10,410 nucleotides of DNA, from contig JAQVID010000056.1 in the NCBI GenBank assembly GCA_028695865.1, positions 1-10,410 of the forward strand, in the 5' to 3' direction. This document shows, in pieces, positions 1 to 7,100 of the stretch. The notes under the pieces are model-generated. The model saw nothing but the letters and a program-made list of their open reading frames with translations. It was not told the DNA's origin and did not search any database. The stretch comes from Thermoguttaceae bacterium. Lineage in GTDB: Bacteria > Planctomycetota > Planctomycetia > Pirellulales > Thermoguttaceae. Position 1 is the stretch's first letter, and the number at the start of each line of letters is the position of its first letter. Both the position numbers and the translations under genes were made by a program.

Positions 1-753
1 CTTAACTTGGCGGTCAACGCGGCGGAAGTCATTCGCAACGACCTTCGTGACCACCGTGGCGATTTTAGCACGCTGGCTTTTCTTTCTTTTAAAGGGGACC
101 CGACCGATACCGTCGCCAACGCGCTTCGCAACAGTATCAATCAGGCCGGTACGTTCGATCTTTGCAACAAGGGCTTTTTTGACAAGATTCGTGATTGTCT
201 TGGCATGCGCGAATATGCCTCGGACAATCCGAAAAATGCCCTTTCACTTGGCAAATGGAAAAAAGCGGACCTCGTTCTGTATGGTACCGTTTTGCAATAT
301 GAGATTGTCAATCGCAAAGGCATTCTTGTCGTCGAATACAATTTAATGGAAACGAATTCGGGCTCTGTTCTTTACAATGGAAAATACGACAGTACTGTTT
401 CGGACGATTCGCTTGCCAACGTTGTGACCGATACGGTTCAGACCGTGTTGGGCCAGACGCCGAGCAAGCCCGGTCTGAATCAGTTTCTCGGGTGGATTTT
501 GATCGTCATGCTTCTGCCCATTTTTTCATTCACGTTTTTAATGAACGTGACGGCGAAACGGTCGAACAAAGCAAACGCGATGGCGCTGGGAATTTACACG
601 TTAATCGATTGCCTTTTGGCCTGGATTCTCATGAAGCCGCAATTCGACGGTATTGGTTCCATTGTCATATTTATCCTGTTCTGTCTTGCGGCGTTTTTTT
701 ACAATGTAAAACTGATGTCCATTGCGCACAACAAAACGGAGCCGGTTGTCTGA
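1..753 (+). CDS. CsgG/LpoB-like domain protein with three C-terminal membrane helices (5' partial)
   Basis: The frame is open to the left edge, so the true start probably lies outside; the first start-like codon is TTG at 7, with no ribosome binding site visible in the six bases before it. Counting from that TTG, residues ~18-148 resemble the CsgG/LpoB/FlgO-type alpha/beta fold: a strand 'FSTLAFLSF', a helix 'TVANALRNSINQAG', then 'KKADLVLYGTVLQYEI' and 'VVEYNLMETNSGSVLYNG', matching the family pattern of lipoprotein-like accessory domains that sense or bind partners. Three hydrophobic segments follow at about 160-179, 190-209 and 215-237, so the protein should sit in the inner membrane with the soluble domain N-terminal. 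CsgG and LpoB themselves are outer-membrane lipoproteins, so membrane helices on this side are unusual. The caspase gene begins 54 bases downstream on the same strand, suggesting co-transcription. The fold call is by pattern recognition only; the function is unknown. Confidence 0.7.
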   Translation, partial: LNLAVNAAEVIRNDLRDHRGDFSTLAFLSFKGDPTDTVANALRNSINQAGTFDLCNKGFFDKIRDCLGMREYASDNPKNALSLGKWKKADLVLYGTVLQYEIVNRKGILVVEYNLMETNSGSVLYNGKYDSTVSDDSLANVVTDTVQTVLGQTPSKPGLNQFLGWILIVMLLPIFSFTFLMNVTAKRSNKANAMALGIYTLIDCLLAWILMKPQFDGIGSIVIFILFCLAAFFYNVKLMSIAHNKTEPVV

Positions 754-807
754 CACTCAAGCGGAAGTAATGATTGATAACGAAAAGTCGAAAAAGGAAT
801 CAAAACC

Positions 808-2598
808 ATGCAAAAGCGAGCGCTTTTAATAGGGATTAACGAATATCCGCTTGTCGGTAATTTAAGTTATGCGAGGCAGGACGCGGAGGCAGTTCGGTCT
901 TCTCTGTTGCAGCATTATGGCTTTACGGAGAACGAGTTGTTTCTCATGACGGAAAACGAACGGGCGGAGCACAATCCTACCCAAAGGTTTATCGAGCGTC
1001 AGTTGCGTCATATTCGCGACGCGTATCGTGACCTTGACTTTTTGCTTGTCGGATTTTGGGGACACGGTCTTCTCACGAAAGCGGGGAAACGGTATCTTTG
1101 TGCCACGGATACCGACGTGGAGGAGATTGAAACGACGGGCATCTCGTTCGAATTGTTGTGGGACCATCTGACGTCGGCAGGTGCGCAGAATATGTGTCTG
1201 ATACTCGACTGCTGTCAGAATCATCCTACAGGCCGGGGCACAACGGAAGCGTTTACGGAAGAGGAGAGTGCGTACCTTTCGACAGGCGTTGCAAGAGTGG
1301 CTCGCGATGTACTGGCGCGAAAACGGGCCAGGGGCGAACGGGTCACGATTCCTCCGACGTATGCCATTATGAATTCGTGCTCTCCGGGCGAACGTGCGTA
1401 TGAATGGGAATCGCGACAGCACGGAGTTTTCACGGCCCATCTTTTGGAAGGGATGAGTCAAGGTCTTTCGAGTATAGGACAGTTGGCCCGGTATGTCTCG
1501 GAACATGTTCCCCAAACGTCGCAACGGGTACTATACCAAAATCAGACTCCGTTTTTCAAGCTGGAAGGAAGCGGTGATATCGAGTTGCAGTTGAACAAGT
1601 CGTCGATTCCGTTGCGGACGACAACACCATCCACCTTGGGAGCGTCGACCGCGCCGTCGTTGGAGGAGGAGACGGACCGAATCTACCGCGAACTTAAAGC
1701 GGAGGCGGAACGTTCGGAGCGTGAATCGCAAGCGAAAAAACTTGCAATGGGGCGTCTTGAGCGTGAAAAGGCGGAGTTGAAGCGTCTTACTCGCGAGAGG
1801 GGTGACGGGACAAAGGCAGGAGAGTCTAAAACGGTAAATATCAATGGTGCGGAATATATGTTTCGCTGGTGTCCGCCCGGAACGTTTATGATGGGAAGCC
1901 CGAAAACGGAGAAAGGCCGCGACAACGACAGTGAAACGCAACATGAAGTGACGTTGAGTCGCGGCTTTTGGCTCTTGGAGAGTGAAGTAACGCAAGAGAT
2001 GTGGGAAAGTGTGATGGGGAACAATCCAAGCTGGTATTCACCAAGTGGACGTGGAAAAGACAAAGTATCGGGTCAGGATACGAAGAAACTTCCTGTGGAA
2101 TGTGTGAGCTGGAAAGATTGTGATGAATTCCTTGGGAAGTTGAACACGAACAGTAAAGGGATGAAATTTCGTCTCCCGAGTGAAGCGGAATGGGAATACG
2201 CGTGCCGGGCGGGCACGAGTAGCCCGTACAGTTTTGGAGGAGAATTAAACGGAGACAAGGCGAACTGCGACGGTAATTATCCCTATGGTACAACGGAGAA
2301 GGGAAAATATTTGAAACATACAAGTGAGGTGAAATCGTATTCACCGAACGCGTGGGGGTTGTACGACATGCACGGCAATGTATGGGAATGGTGTCAGGAT
2401 TGGTGTGATAAGGAGTACTACAAAGAATCACCGACAACGGACCCAACGGGTCCGGAGAGCGGCTCGGCCCGGGTCATTCGGGGCGGGGGCTGGAGCAGCA
2501 TCGCCGGGATCTGTCGGTCGGCGATCCGGTACGGGAATGATCCGGGCATCCGGAACAGCAGCCTTGGCTTCCGCTTGGCCTTAGTTCCAAGCAAGTGA
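808..2598 (+). CDS. Caspase-like peptidase fused to an FGE-sulfatase (C-type-lectin-fold) domain
   Basis: The start ATG at 808 has AAGGAA at 794-799, eight bases upstream. Residues 1-~250 form a caspase/metacaspase (peptidase C14) domain: it opens with 'KRALLIGINEYP', has the catalytic His in 'FWGHG' (H86) and the catalytic Cys in 'LILDCCQN' (C136 aligns best with the DSC motif of metacaspases; C135 is adjacent). Residues ~284-332 are charged and helical, probably a coiled coil. Residues ~343-594 are an FGE-sulfatase/SUMF1 domain: 'PPGTFMMGSP', 'EVTQEMWESVMGNNPS', 'RLPSEAEWEYACRAGT', 'GLYDMHGNVWEWCQDW', 'RVIRGGGW', 'LGFRLA'. Near the C-terminus only one cysteine (C569) is seen where active FGE enzymes use a pair, so this domain more likely binds a ligand than makes formylglycine. 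The plausible role is a sensor (FGE fold) gating a suicide or signalling protease (caspase), as in bacterial conflict systems. The final ~30 codons look like a DGR variable region (separate entry), and G+C rises sharply from about 2450. Confidence 0.9.
   Translation: MQKRALLIGINEYPLVGNLSYARQDAEAVRSSLLQHYGFTENELFLMTENERAEHNPTQRFIERQLRHIRDAYRDLDFLLVGFWGHGLLTKAGKRYLCATDTDVEEIETTGISFELLWDHLTSAGAQNMCLILDCCQNHPTGRGTTEAFTEEESAYLSTGVARVARDVLARKRARGERVTIPPTYAIMNSCSPGERAYEWESRQHGVFTAHLLEGMSQGLSSIGQLARYVSEHVPQTSQRVLYQNQTPFFKLEGSGDIELQLNKSSIPLRTTTPSTLGASTAPSLEEETDRIYRELKAEAERSERESQAKKLAMGRLEREKAELKRLTRERGDGTKAGESKTVNINGAEYMFRWCPPGTFMMGSPKTEKGRDNDSETQHEVTLSRGFWLLESEVTQEMWESVMGNNPSWYSPSGRGKDKVSGQDTKKLPVECVSWKDCDEFLGKLNTNSKGMKFRLPSEAEWEYACRAGTSSPYSFGGELNGDKANCDGNYPYGTTEKGKYLKHTSEVKSYSPNAWGLYDMHGNVWEWCQDWCDKEYYKESPTTDPTGPESGSARVIRGGGWSSIAGICRSAIRYGNDPGIRNSSLGFRLALVPSK
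2491..2583 (+). other. Candidate DGR variable region (VR) in the caspase-FGE gene
   Basis: From Trp562 (TGG at 2491) the codons alternate between conserved words (GCC GGG; TGT CGG TCG GCG; CTT GGC TTC CGC) and NNC codons: AGC, AGC, ATC (2494-2502), ATC (2509), ATC (2524), TAC (2530), ATC (2548), AAC (2554), AGC, AGC (2557-2562). Related FGE-type DGR targets carry Asn at these places. Every departure from AAC is a single change at an A position (to G or T) and none is in the third-base C, which is the signature of adenine-specific mutagenic retrohoming. The A-poor 3' end (CTTGGCTTCCGC onward) would be the initiation-of-mutagenic-homology segment. No template repeat or reverse transcriptase was found here, so a trans-acting DGR or a fossil VR must be assumed. 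Inference from codon pattern. Confidence 0.6.
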
Positions 2599-2671
2599 GT
2601 TTGACGCGAGCGAAGCTCCGCGCCGGACGCGGGACGCGTCCATAGGCCGGAGCGTAAGCCGCGCCAAACTC
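2597..2671 (+). repeat. Large imperfect inverted repeat with nested hairpin, directly 3' of the variable region
   Basis: Arms at 2597-2620 and 2648-2671 match at 18 of 24 positions (GAGTTTG and CTCCG pair at the ends). Inside is a perfect 7-bp stem GGACGCG/CGCGTCC (2625-2631 with 2635-2641) with a GGA loop. It begins on the stop codon of the caspase-FGE gene. It could act as a transcription terminator, although no T tract follows. It could instead be the hairpin or cruciform that studied DGRs carry just downstream of the VR and that helps target homing. Confidence 0.65.
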
Positions 2672-2783
2672 AAGGCGCAAGTCCGGTAATCTCCCGGGGG
2701 ATTGTTAAGGGGGCGATCGGTGCCGCGGTCCCCGAAAAGGCGGCCACTCCACCGCGTGAACACTGATTGAACTTTCCACGCGG
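2661..2783 (+). repeat. Cluster of competing GC-rich inverted repeats
   Basis: Further stems follow in quick order: GCGCC/GGCGC at 2661-2665 and 2674-2678; a near-palindrome AATCTCCC/GGGGGATT at 2688-2703 (one mismatch); CGCGGT/ACCGCG at 2724-2729 and 2751-2756; and CCGCGTG/CACGCGG at 2752-2758 and 2777-2783. The first overlaps the outer arm of the repeat at 2597-2671, and the last two share bases 2752-2756, so in each case only one can form at a time. This may be a structured RNA, a recombination target, or simply GC-rich sequence. No gene is recognised. Confidence 0.4.
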
Positions 2784-2963
2784 AAGGTGAAAGCGTCGGG
2801 ATCGCGGGCGGCCCGACCAATACCATCGAAAAACTCACCGAAAAAGGCCAACGCCCTCATAAACGCCTTGGCGTCGAATCCTCTAGTCCAAAATGCAAAT
2901 TCTCCAACGACTGGAACGTGAGAATGACGCCGGGAAGTGAATCTGGAAGATGCTTTACCTGCT

Positions 2964-3000
2964 CTTCTTTGTCATTCTTCTTTGTCATTCTTCTTTGTCA
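2964..3000 (+). repeat. 13-bp tandem repeat, nearly three copies
   Basis: The unit CTTCTTTGTCATT occurs at 2964-2976 and 2977-2989, followed by 11 bases of a third copy at 2990-3000. Copies are identical over their shared length, so the array is probably young and able to slip. It lies outside any supported gene. Confidence 0.9.
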
Positions 3001-3101
3001 CGAGCGGCGGAATACGGACTGCCTTCACCGCGTTCCGAATGGGAAAAATCTTGACCACTAAAAGAAAAAACGAGAAAAAAGGCGTGAAAGCAAGTTTTCG
3101 C

Positions 3102-3130
3102 TTGACACGACGTTCTAAATGAATTAGACT
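3102..3130 (+). promoter_or_regulatory. Sigma70-like promoter
   Basis: A perfect -35 box TTGACA (3102-3107) is followed after exactly 17 bases by TAGACT (3125-3130), a 4-of-6 match to the -10 box. An imperfect inverted repeat (CGTG-AAAGC at 3083-3091 against GCTT-CACG at 3100-3109) overlaps the -35 box and could be an operator. The start of transcription would be near 3137, followed by a nine-codon mini-frame at 3159-3188 (MKKHFEYHM) with no clear ribosome binding site, and eventually the 94-residue gene at 3530 after a leader of almost 400 bases. Confidence 0.5.
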
Positions 3131-3515
3131 ATATGAGTCTTTGCCTGGTGTAGTCATCATGAAAAAGCATTTTGAATATCACATGTAATATAGTATCCCC
3201 ACAGACTTGTTTTCGCTACCCGACAGCAAGTCACCAGGAACATCAAGCAATCCACCTTGTTCACCCCTTTTTTCTATCGAAAAAGGAGATCGCCTCAGAG
3301 TGAGTTGAATAATACCGAAGCAATTCCTTTATGAAGTTCCGGCATATCACCAAGGCAACAGAACTCTGATGAGAGATAAGGTACAGAAGTCGAAAAACCT
3401 GTGCCCTAAAGAAAGAACAAAACAGGATGAAACCCGCAACGGCTTTTATCATGCAGAGTACGGCTCATGAATCATTGCTTGCGGTGATTACCACAAGTCA
3501 AAAAAATCGATCAAC

Positions 3516-3521
3516 AGGAGG
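3516..3521 (+). promoter_or_regulatory. Strong ribosome binding site of the 94-residue gene
   Basis: A consensus AGGAGG lies eight bases before the ATG at 3530. It is the best Shine-Dalgarno sequence in the window and is the main reason for accepting the small gene and its start over the overlapping frame that begins at 3427. Confidence 0.75.
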
Positions 3522-3529
3522 AATAACCA

Positions 3530-3814
3530 ATGGCAAAGCAAGAAGACGGATGGCTCGAATGGGACTTGGAAACGTTCCGGATATTTCTGAAGGGAATATC
3601 TGGCGCGAGCAAATTCCAAAGTACCGTGGATAAACTTGCGGCAGACAATCCGGAAGCATTTCAACGAGTAAAATTCGAATACAACCAGTTACACGCAGGC
3701 GATACTATCGAAGGCGCGAAACGAATCGCGGACATACGTGCGCGTATCGATCGGGAAAACTACCGTCTGGCCTACTTGCGTGACGACTTGCGTGACGAGG
3801 AATTCCGTTCATAA
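3530..3814 (+). CDS. Small charged protein of unknown function (94 residues)
   Basis: I do not recognise this protein. It begins 'MAKQEDGWLEWDLETFRIF' and is acidic and basic throughout, with no signal peptide or membrane segment, so it should be cytoplasmic. Aromatic residues cluster in the first 20 positions, and the second half (about 56-94) looks helical and rich in Arg, Asp and Glu. The start is well set by AGGAGG at 3516-3521. A 12-bp tandem duplication (3774-3785 and 3786-3797) encodes the repeated LRDD/LRDE near the C-terminus, just before the end 'EFRS'. It is convergent with the DUF499 gene, with a gap of ~290 bases, and may belong to the promoter at 3102-3130. It could be a small regulator, an antitoxin-like protein or an accessory protein, but nothing in the sequence decides this. 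Confidence 0.7.
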   Translation: MAKQEDGWLEWDLETFRIFLKGISGASKFQSTVDKLAADNPEAFQRVKFEYNQLHAGDTIEGAKRIADIRARIDRENYRLAYLRDDLRDEEFRS

Positions 3815-4101
3815 TCTTCGTGGCGGGTGCTTCTGACTCAAAGAAACACAAGTGATTTTGGCCGGCCCGCAGCCCCACTGCCGCGATTGTGTCTCATTCC
3901 GGAAAGTTGACCGGATGGGACAACATCGCGAAAGAGGGGCGATTGACAAACGACATAGTCTTCTCAATTATTTTGGCCTCTCCACCACAATCAATGGGTG
4001 GCATTTGGCTCGGGCAAGTCGCCAATTTTCCCGGAGGACGCGAGGGAAATCGGCGAGGAGCGTGTTCATCAGGTATCTACTTTTCGCTTGCACTTGACCA
4101 T
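3815..4101. other. Convergent intergenic region, no supported gene
   Basis: The region separates the small + strand gene from the 3' end of the DUF499 gene. It holds a 78-codon open frame (3889-4125, +) that overlaps the DUF499 end, has no good ribosome binding site and has no recognisable domain. I see no clear hairpin-plus-T-tract terminator for either gene. Confidence 0.5.
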
Positions 4102-7100
4102 TTATTCGTTAAATTCAAAATTTGACACCTTTAACGTCTGACAGTTTTCTGATACGGTTCTGACCGTTGATGTTGACAGGCCATTTGGTGCATTGGCTTC
4201 GACATCAAGAGAGATATTAACCGTTACCCCATCCACGGTAGTCAGATGGCTTATGACCTCCTCGACGAGCTTCTTAACGTCACGCATGATTCGTGTATTG
4301 TCCAATGTTGCCATCATGGAGAAATGTCTGTTTTGGGGCCGATCCTGCTGTGGAGACGCATCGTCGGTCGGTACACTGCTGACCGAATCCGCGGGCAATG
4401 ACCCGGCTTCTGTTCGGAGGCCTTTCCCTTGCTGCTTATTCAGTCCTGTTTCACTGCGGAGTGACGAAGATACTGTGTCTGTTTGTGCGGACGTTTCTTC
4501 GGCTATTTGCTTTTGCGCCAAATCGAGTTTGACCAAAATATCGGAGTTTGCAATAATGCCAACATACTGATTGTATTTGAGGTCAAGGAATCGTTTATCG
4601 CTTCGACCAGCGGCCAAGGCAAAATACTCTGTCGAGTTGATTCCGTTTCGAATCGCTTCTTCAAGGACTTTATAGTTGGCCAATCTTGGCAGATAACAGT
4701 AAGTACAGAGATAATCCCAAAGTTTCTTAACGTCGATACTGTCACTTTCCTTCCACAAAACTTTGTCGAGTTCCAAGAGAAGCAAAGATGGCGCCCATTG
4801 TGTAATAAGCAATCCATTCTGAATCATTTTTTTAGCGGCCTTGGAAACGATATGATCTGTTCCGCCGCTGATTCGGATGGTGTCCCAAACAACAGACTTC
4901 ATATCGACAGAACGGTCGATATACGGAACAAGCAGCCAGCAGAACGACTCTTTAATGCGCAACTCGACAGTTTCATTACTACGTTTGATATTGTTATCCG
5001 TTTCGCGATTTTGAGCGGCGTCAAGGTTTAAATCCGCACTATCGTTTTTAATGGACAGCCATGCCAGATAACGTCGCACTTCCTGATTGAGCGATTTCAT
5101 CAATTCGTGATCCGGCGCAATAAAGGCAAGCATATTACGATAGATTCGCGGTGAGGTACCACGGTTATTAAGGATATCTTCCGCGGCGGTAATCGCCTGA
5201 TTCTTTGGGACGGAAGCTTTATATCCATCCTTGGGACAGATAATAACGAGGCGAACGGTCTGGTCGTCGGGCACGTCAAGGGATGTTCCAGGACAGATAT
5301 GAATACCGCCAAATGGATTTTCTTTACGCAGAGTACGAAGTCGGCGTTCAATCTCGCATTCCATATCGGTAGCTGAAATTTGGGTAGCACGATCTTCGAC
5401 CGTTTTGCGGAGGGTCGGACGTGTGTCATACCAAAATCGGTCATTGGACGGTGTTGCGTAAAGATACGCCAAAGACGTCGGTAAGGTGTTTAACGCATCA
5501 TTAAAAACGGCAATACTCTCCCCCGGCTGCGCCACGCCAAGACGGATTCGCGACGCTCCGATTCCACGGACCGATTGAGAACGGTCCGTAGGGGCACTTC
5601 CCAGCATGATGGTTCGCGCCACCCGACGAGAGGCAAGCATAATTCCATATCGCTGATTAGACTGATCTTGCTGGTAGGGAATAGCCTTTTTGCCATCGAC
5701 CTCACGATCAACAATAGCATTCCAGCCTTCCGGCAGATGACGGGTTAATTCGTCGCGAACATTAGGCACGTCCATCGAAAGGGAGCCGGGCATAATCATG
5801 GTACTGGCGTCGTTCCTCATCCAAAGTTCGTGAATGACCGCTGCCATCAGGCGCAAAACACCACGTGTCCGTTGAAAGCGTTCGAGTGTTGCCCAGTCTT
5901 CGTAAAGGCGGTCAAAGACTTCCGGATGAATGGGATAACAGGAAATCATCCTTTCGCGATATTCCACCGCTCGGCATTCCACCGGAAAATCGGAGGAGTT
6001 TTCGTTATACATTTGACTGAATTTACCGCAGACCAGATCGCGAGCTGCCGGGTTCTTACAGTCGAGAAACAGTCTTCTGCGTACGACTTCAAACCCCTCA
6101 TTAGCGGCGACCGGTTTCCAGATCGACTCCATTCGGCCAAAGGTATGCTCAATGACTTCCAGAGCTTGCTTACCGGCATCCCCGCCGATTTCAATATCGG
6201 ATTCGGGAATGGAAGCCACGACCAGACTGTTTTTACTGGCGCGGGCAGCCTCGGTAATCTCCTGAATAAAAGTAATAAAATTATCAAAGGAACCAGCAGG
6301 GAGATCGTTTACGCCATAGAGTTTTTTTGCATAGGCAACCAGTTCGTCCATAAGAACCATGCACGGCGCGGCAGCGTCAAACAGATTCTTTAACACTTCA
6401 GAACCGGGCGAAACACCTTTTTTATCTGCTTCCTTTACATAGTCATAGAGTGAGGCATTCCCGGCGGATTCGGCAAGCTGGGCAGCAATTTCTCCCCATA
6501 ACGTATTGATGGTAATACCGGGGAAATTTTGTGGACGACGTGATTTTGTCGGATTCAGGGTCGTTCCGACAAGGACAGCAACGTTTGTCTTTGGAAGTGT
6601 GGCAACTCCGGCCTGTTCCAGTAAGGGCTTTATGGTCGGTATCTTATCAACAGATATTCTGCCGCGCATCAGATGATAGAGCGCCAGCATACTGTGCGTT
6701 TTACCACCGCCGAACGCTGTCTTAAGCTGAACTACCGGTTCACCGTCTTTGCCATTGACTCGTTTGAGCGCATGAACAAGCAGACCGGTCATTCCTTCGG
6801 TCAGGTAAGTACGATCAAAGAATTCTACCGGATCGCGGTATTCGTAAGCCCCTTCGCCACGAGCCACCTGGGCAAGATCAGCGGCGAATTCCGCGTTATT
6901 AAACCGTCCCTGTGCGACATCCGGGTGCGGCTCAATCACTTCACGCCAGCTTGGAAGTCCCTTGATTCCACAGTTTACACTCTTTTCGGACTTGTCGGTT
7001 TTCTGAGCGGAGGCGGGAACAGCTTTGACTATGTTACAGGAACCGTCGGCGGAACCATAACGAGACTGACGCAGCAGAACACGGATTTCCTCCGACCCGT

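Larger units (their letters stand above)
2599..3529. other. 931-base stretch with no convincing gene
   Basis: The first ~190 bases are GC-rich and full of inverted repeats; the rest becomes AT-rich. A stop-free frame of 96 codons (+ strand, 2771-3061) lacks a start codon near its beginning and contains a protein-like run 'GIAGGPTNTIEKLTEKG', so it may be a decayed gene fragment; I do not recognise the family. The frame runs into the 13-bp tandem repeat. A sigma70-like promoter lies at 3102-3130. From there to the ribosome binding site of the small gene there are ~390 bases with short stems (GACTTG/CAAGTC at 3204-3209/3227-3232; CCTTTTT/AAAAAGG at 3266-3272/3280-3286). No tRNA or CRISPR pattern was seen. 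Confidence 0.5.

Noticed and set aside
862..1524. 220-codon open frame on the - strand inside the caspase domain
   Set aside because: Antisense shadow of a well-supported gene; the product has no recognisable motif and is Arg-rich as expected from the opposite strand.
1886..2446. 186-codon - strand open frame opposite the FGE domain
   Set aside because: The + strand frame has clear FGE-sulfatase motifs throughout; the - strand product is Ser/Pro/His-rich nonsense.
2937..3122. 61-codon frame with a hydrophobic run (SFFFVTSGG)
   Set aside because: The hydrophobic run is read off the 13-bp tandem repeat and no ribosome binding site precedes the ATG.
3266..3286. CCTTTTT/AAAAAGG hairpin as a terminator
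   Set aside because: The stem is short and AT-rich, no T tract follows, and no gene ends just upstream on either strand.
2599..3529. Template repeat or reverse transcriptase for the proposed DGR
   Set aside because: No second copy of the VR words (such as CTGTCGGTCGGCG) was found on either strand and no RT-like frame is present in the window.
3427..3633. 68-codon + strand frame overlapping the start of the 94-residue gene
   Set aside because: It overlaps in another frame, lacks a ribosome binding site, and the strong AGGAGG favours the ATG at 3530.
3889..4125. 78-codon + strand frame in the convergent gap
   Set aside because: Weak start context, overlap with the end of the DUF499 gene, no domain; could be a chance frame.
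4483..5031. 182-codon + strand open frame opposite the DUF499 C-terminal third
   Set aside because: The - strand gene is intact through this segment with family-typical sequence; the + strand product shows nothing recognisable.
5830..6393. 187-codon + strand open frame opposite the DUF499 ATPase domain
   Set aside because: Shadow of the region encoding the Walker B segment and its surroundings; no ribosome binding site and no domain.
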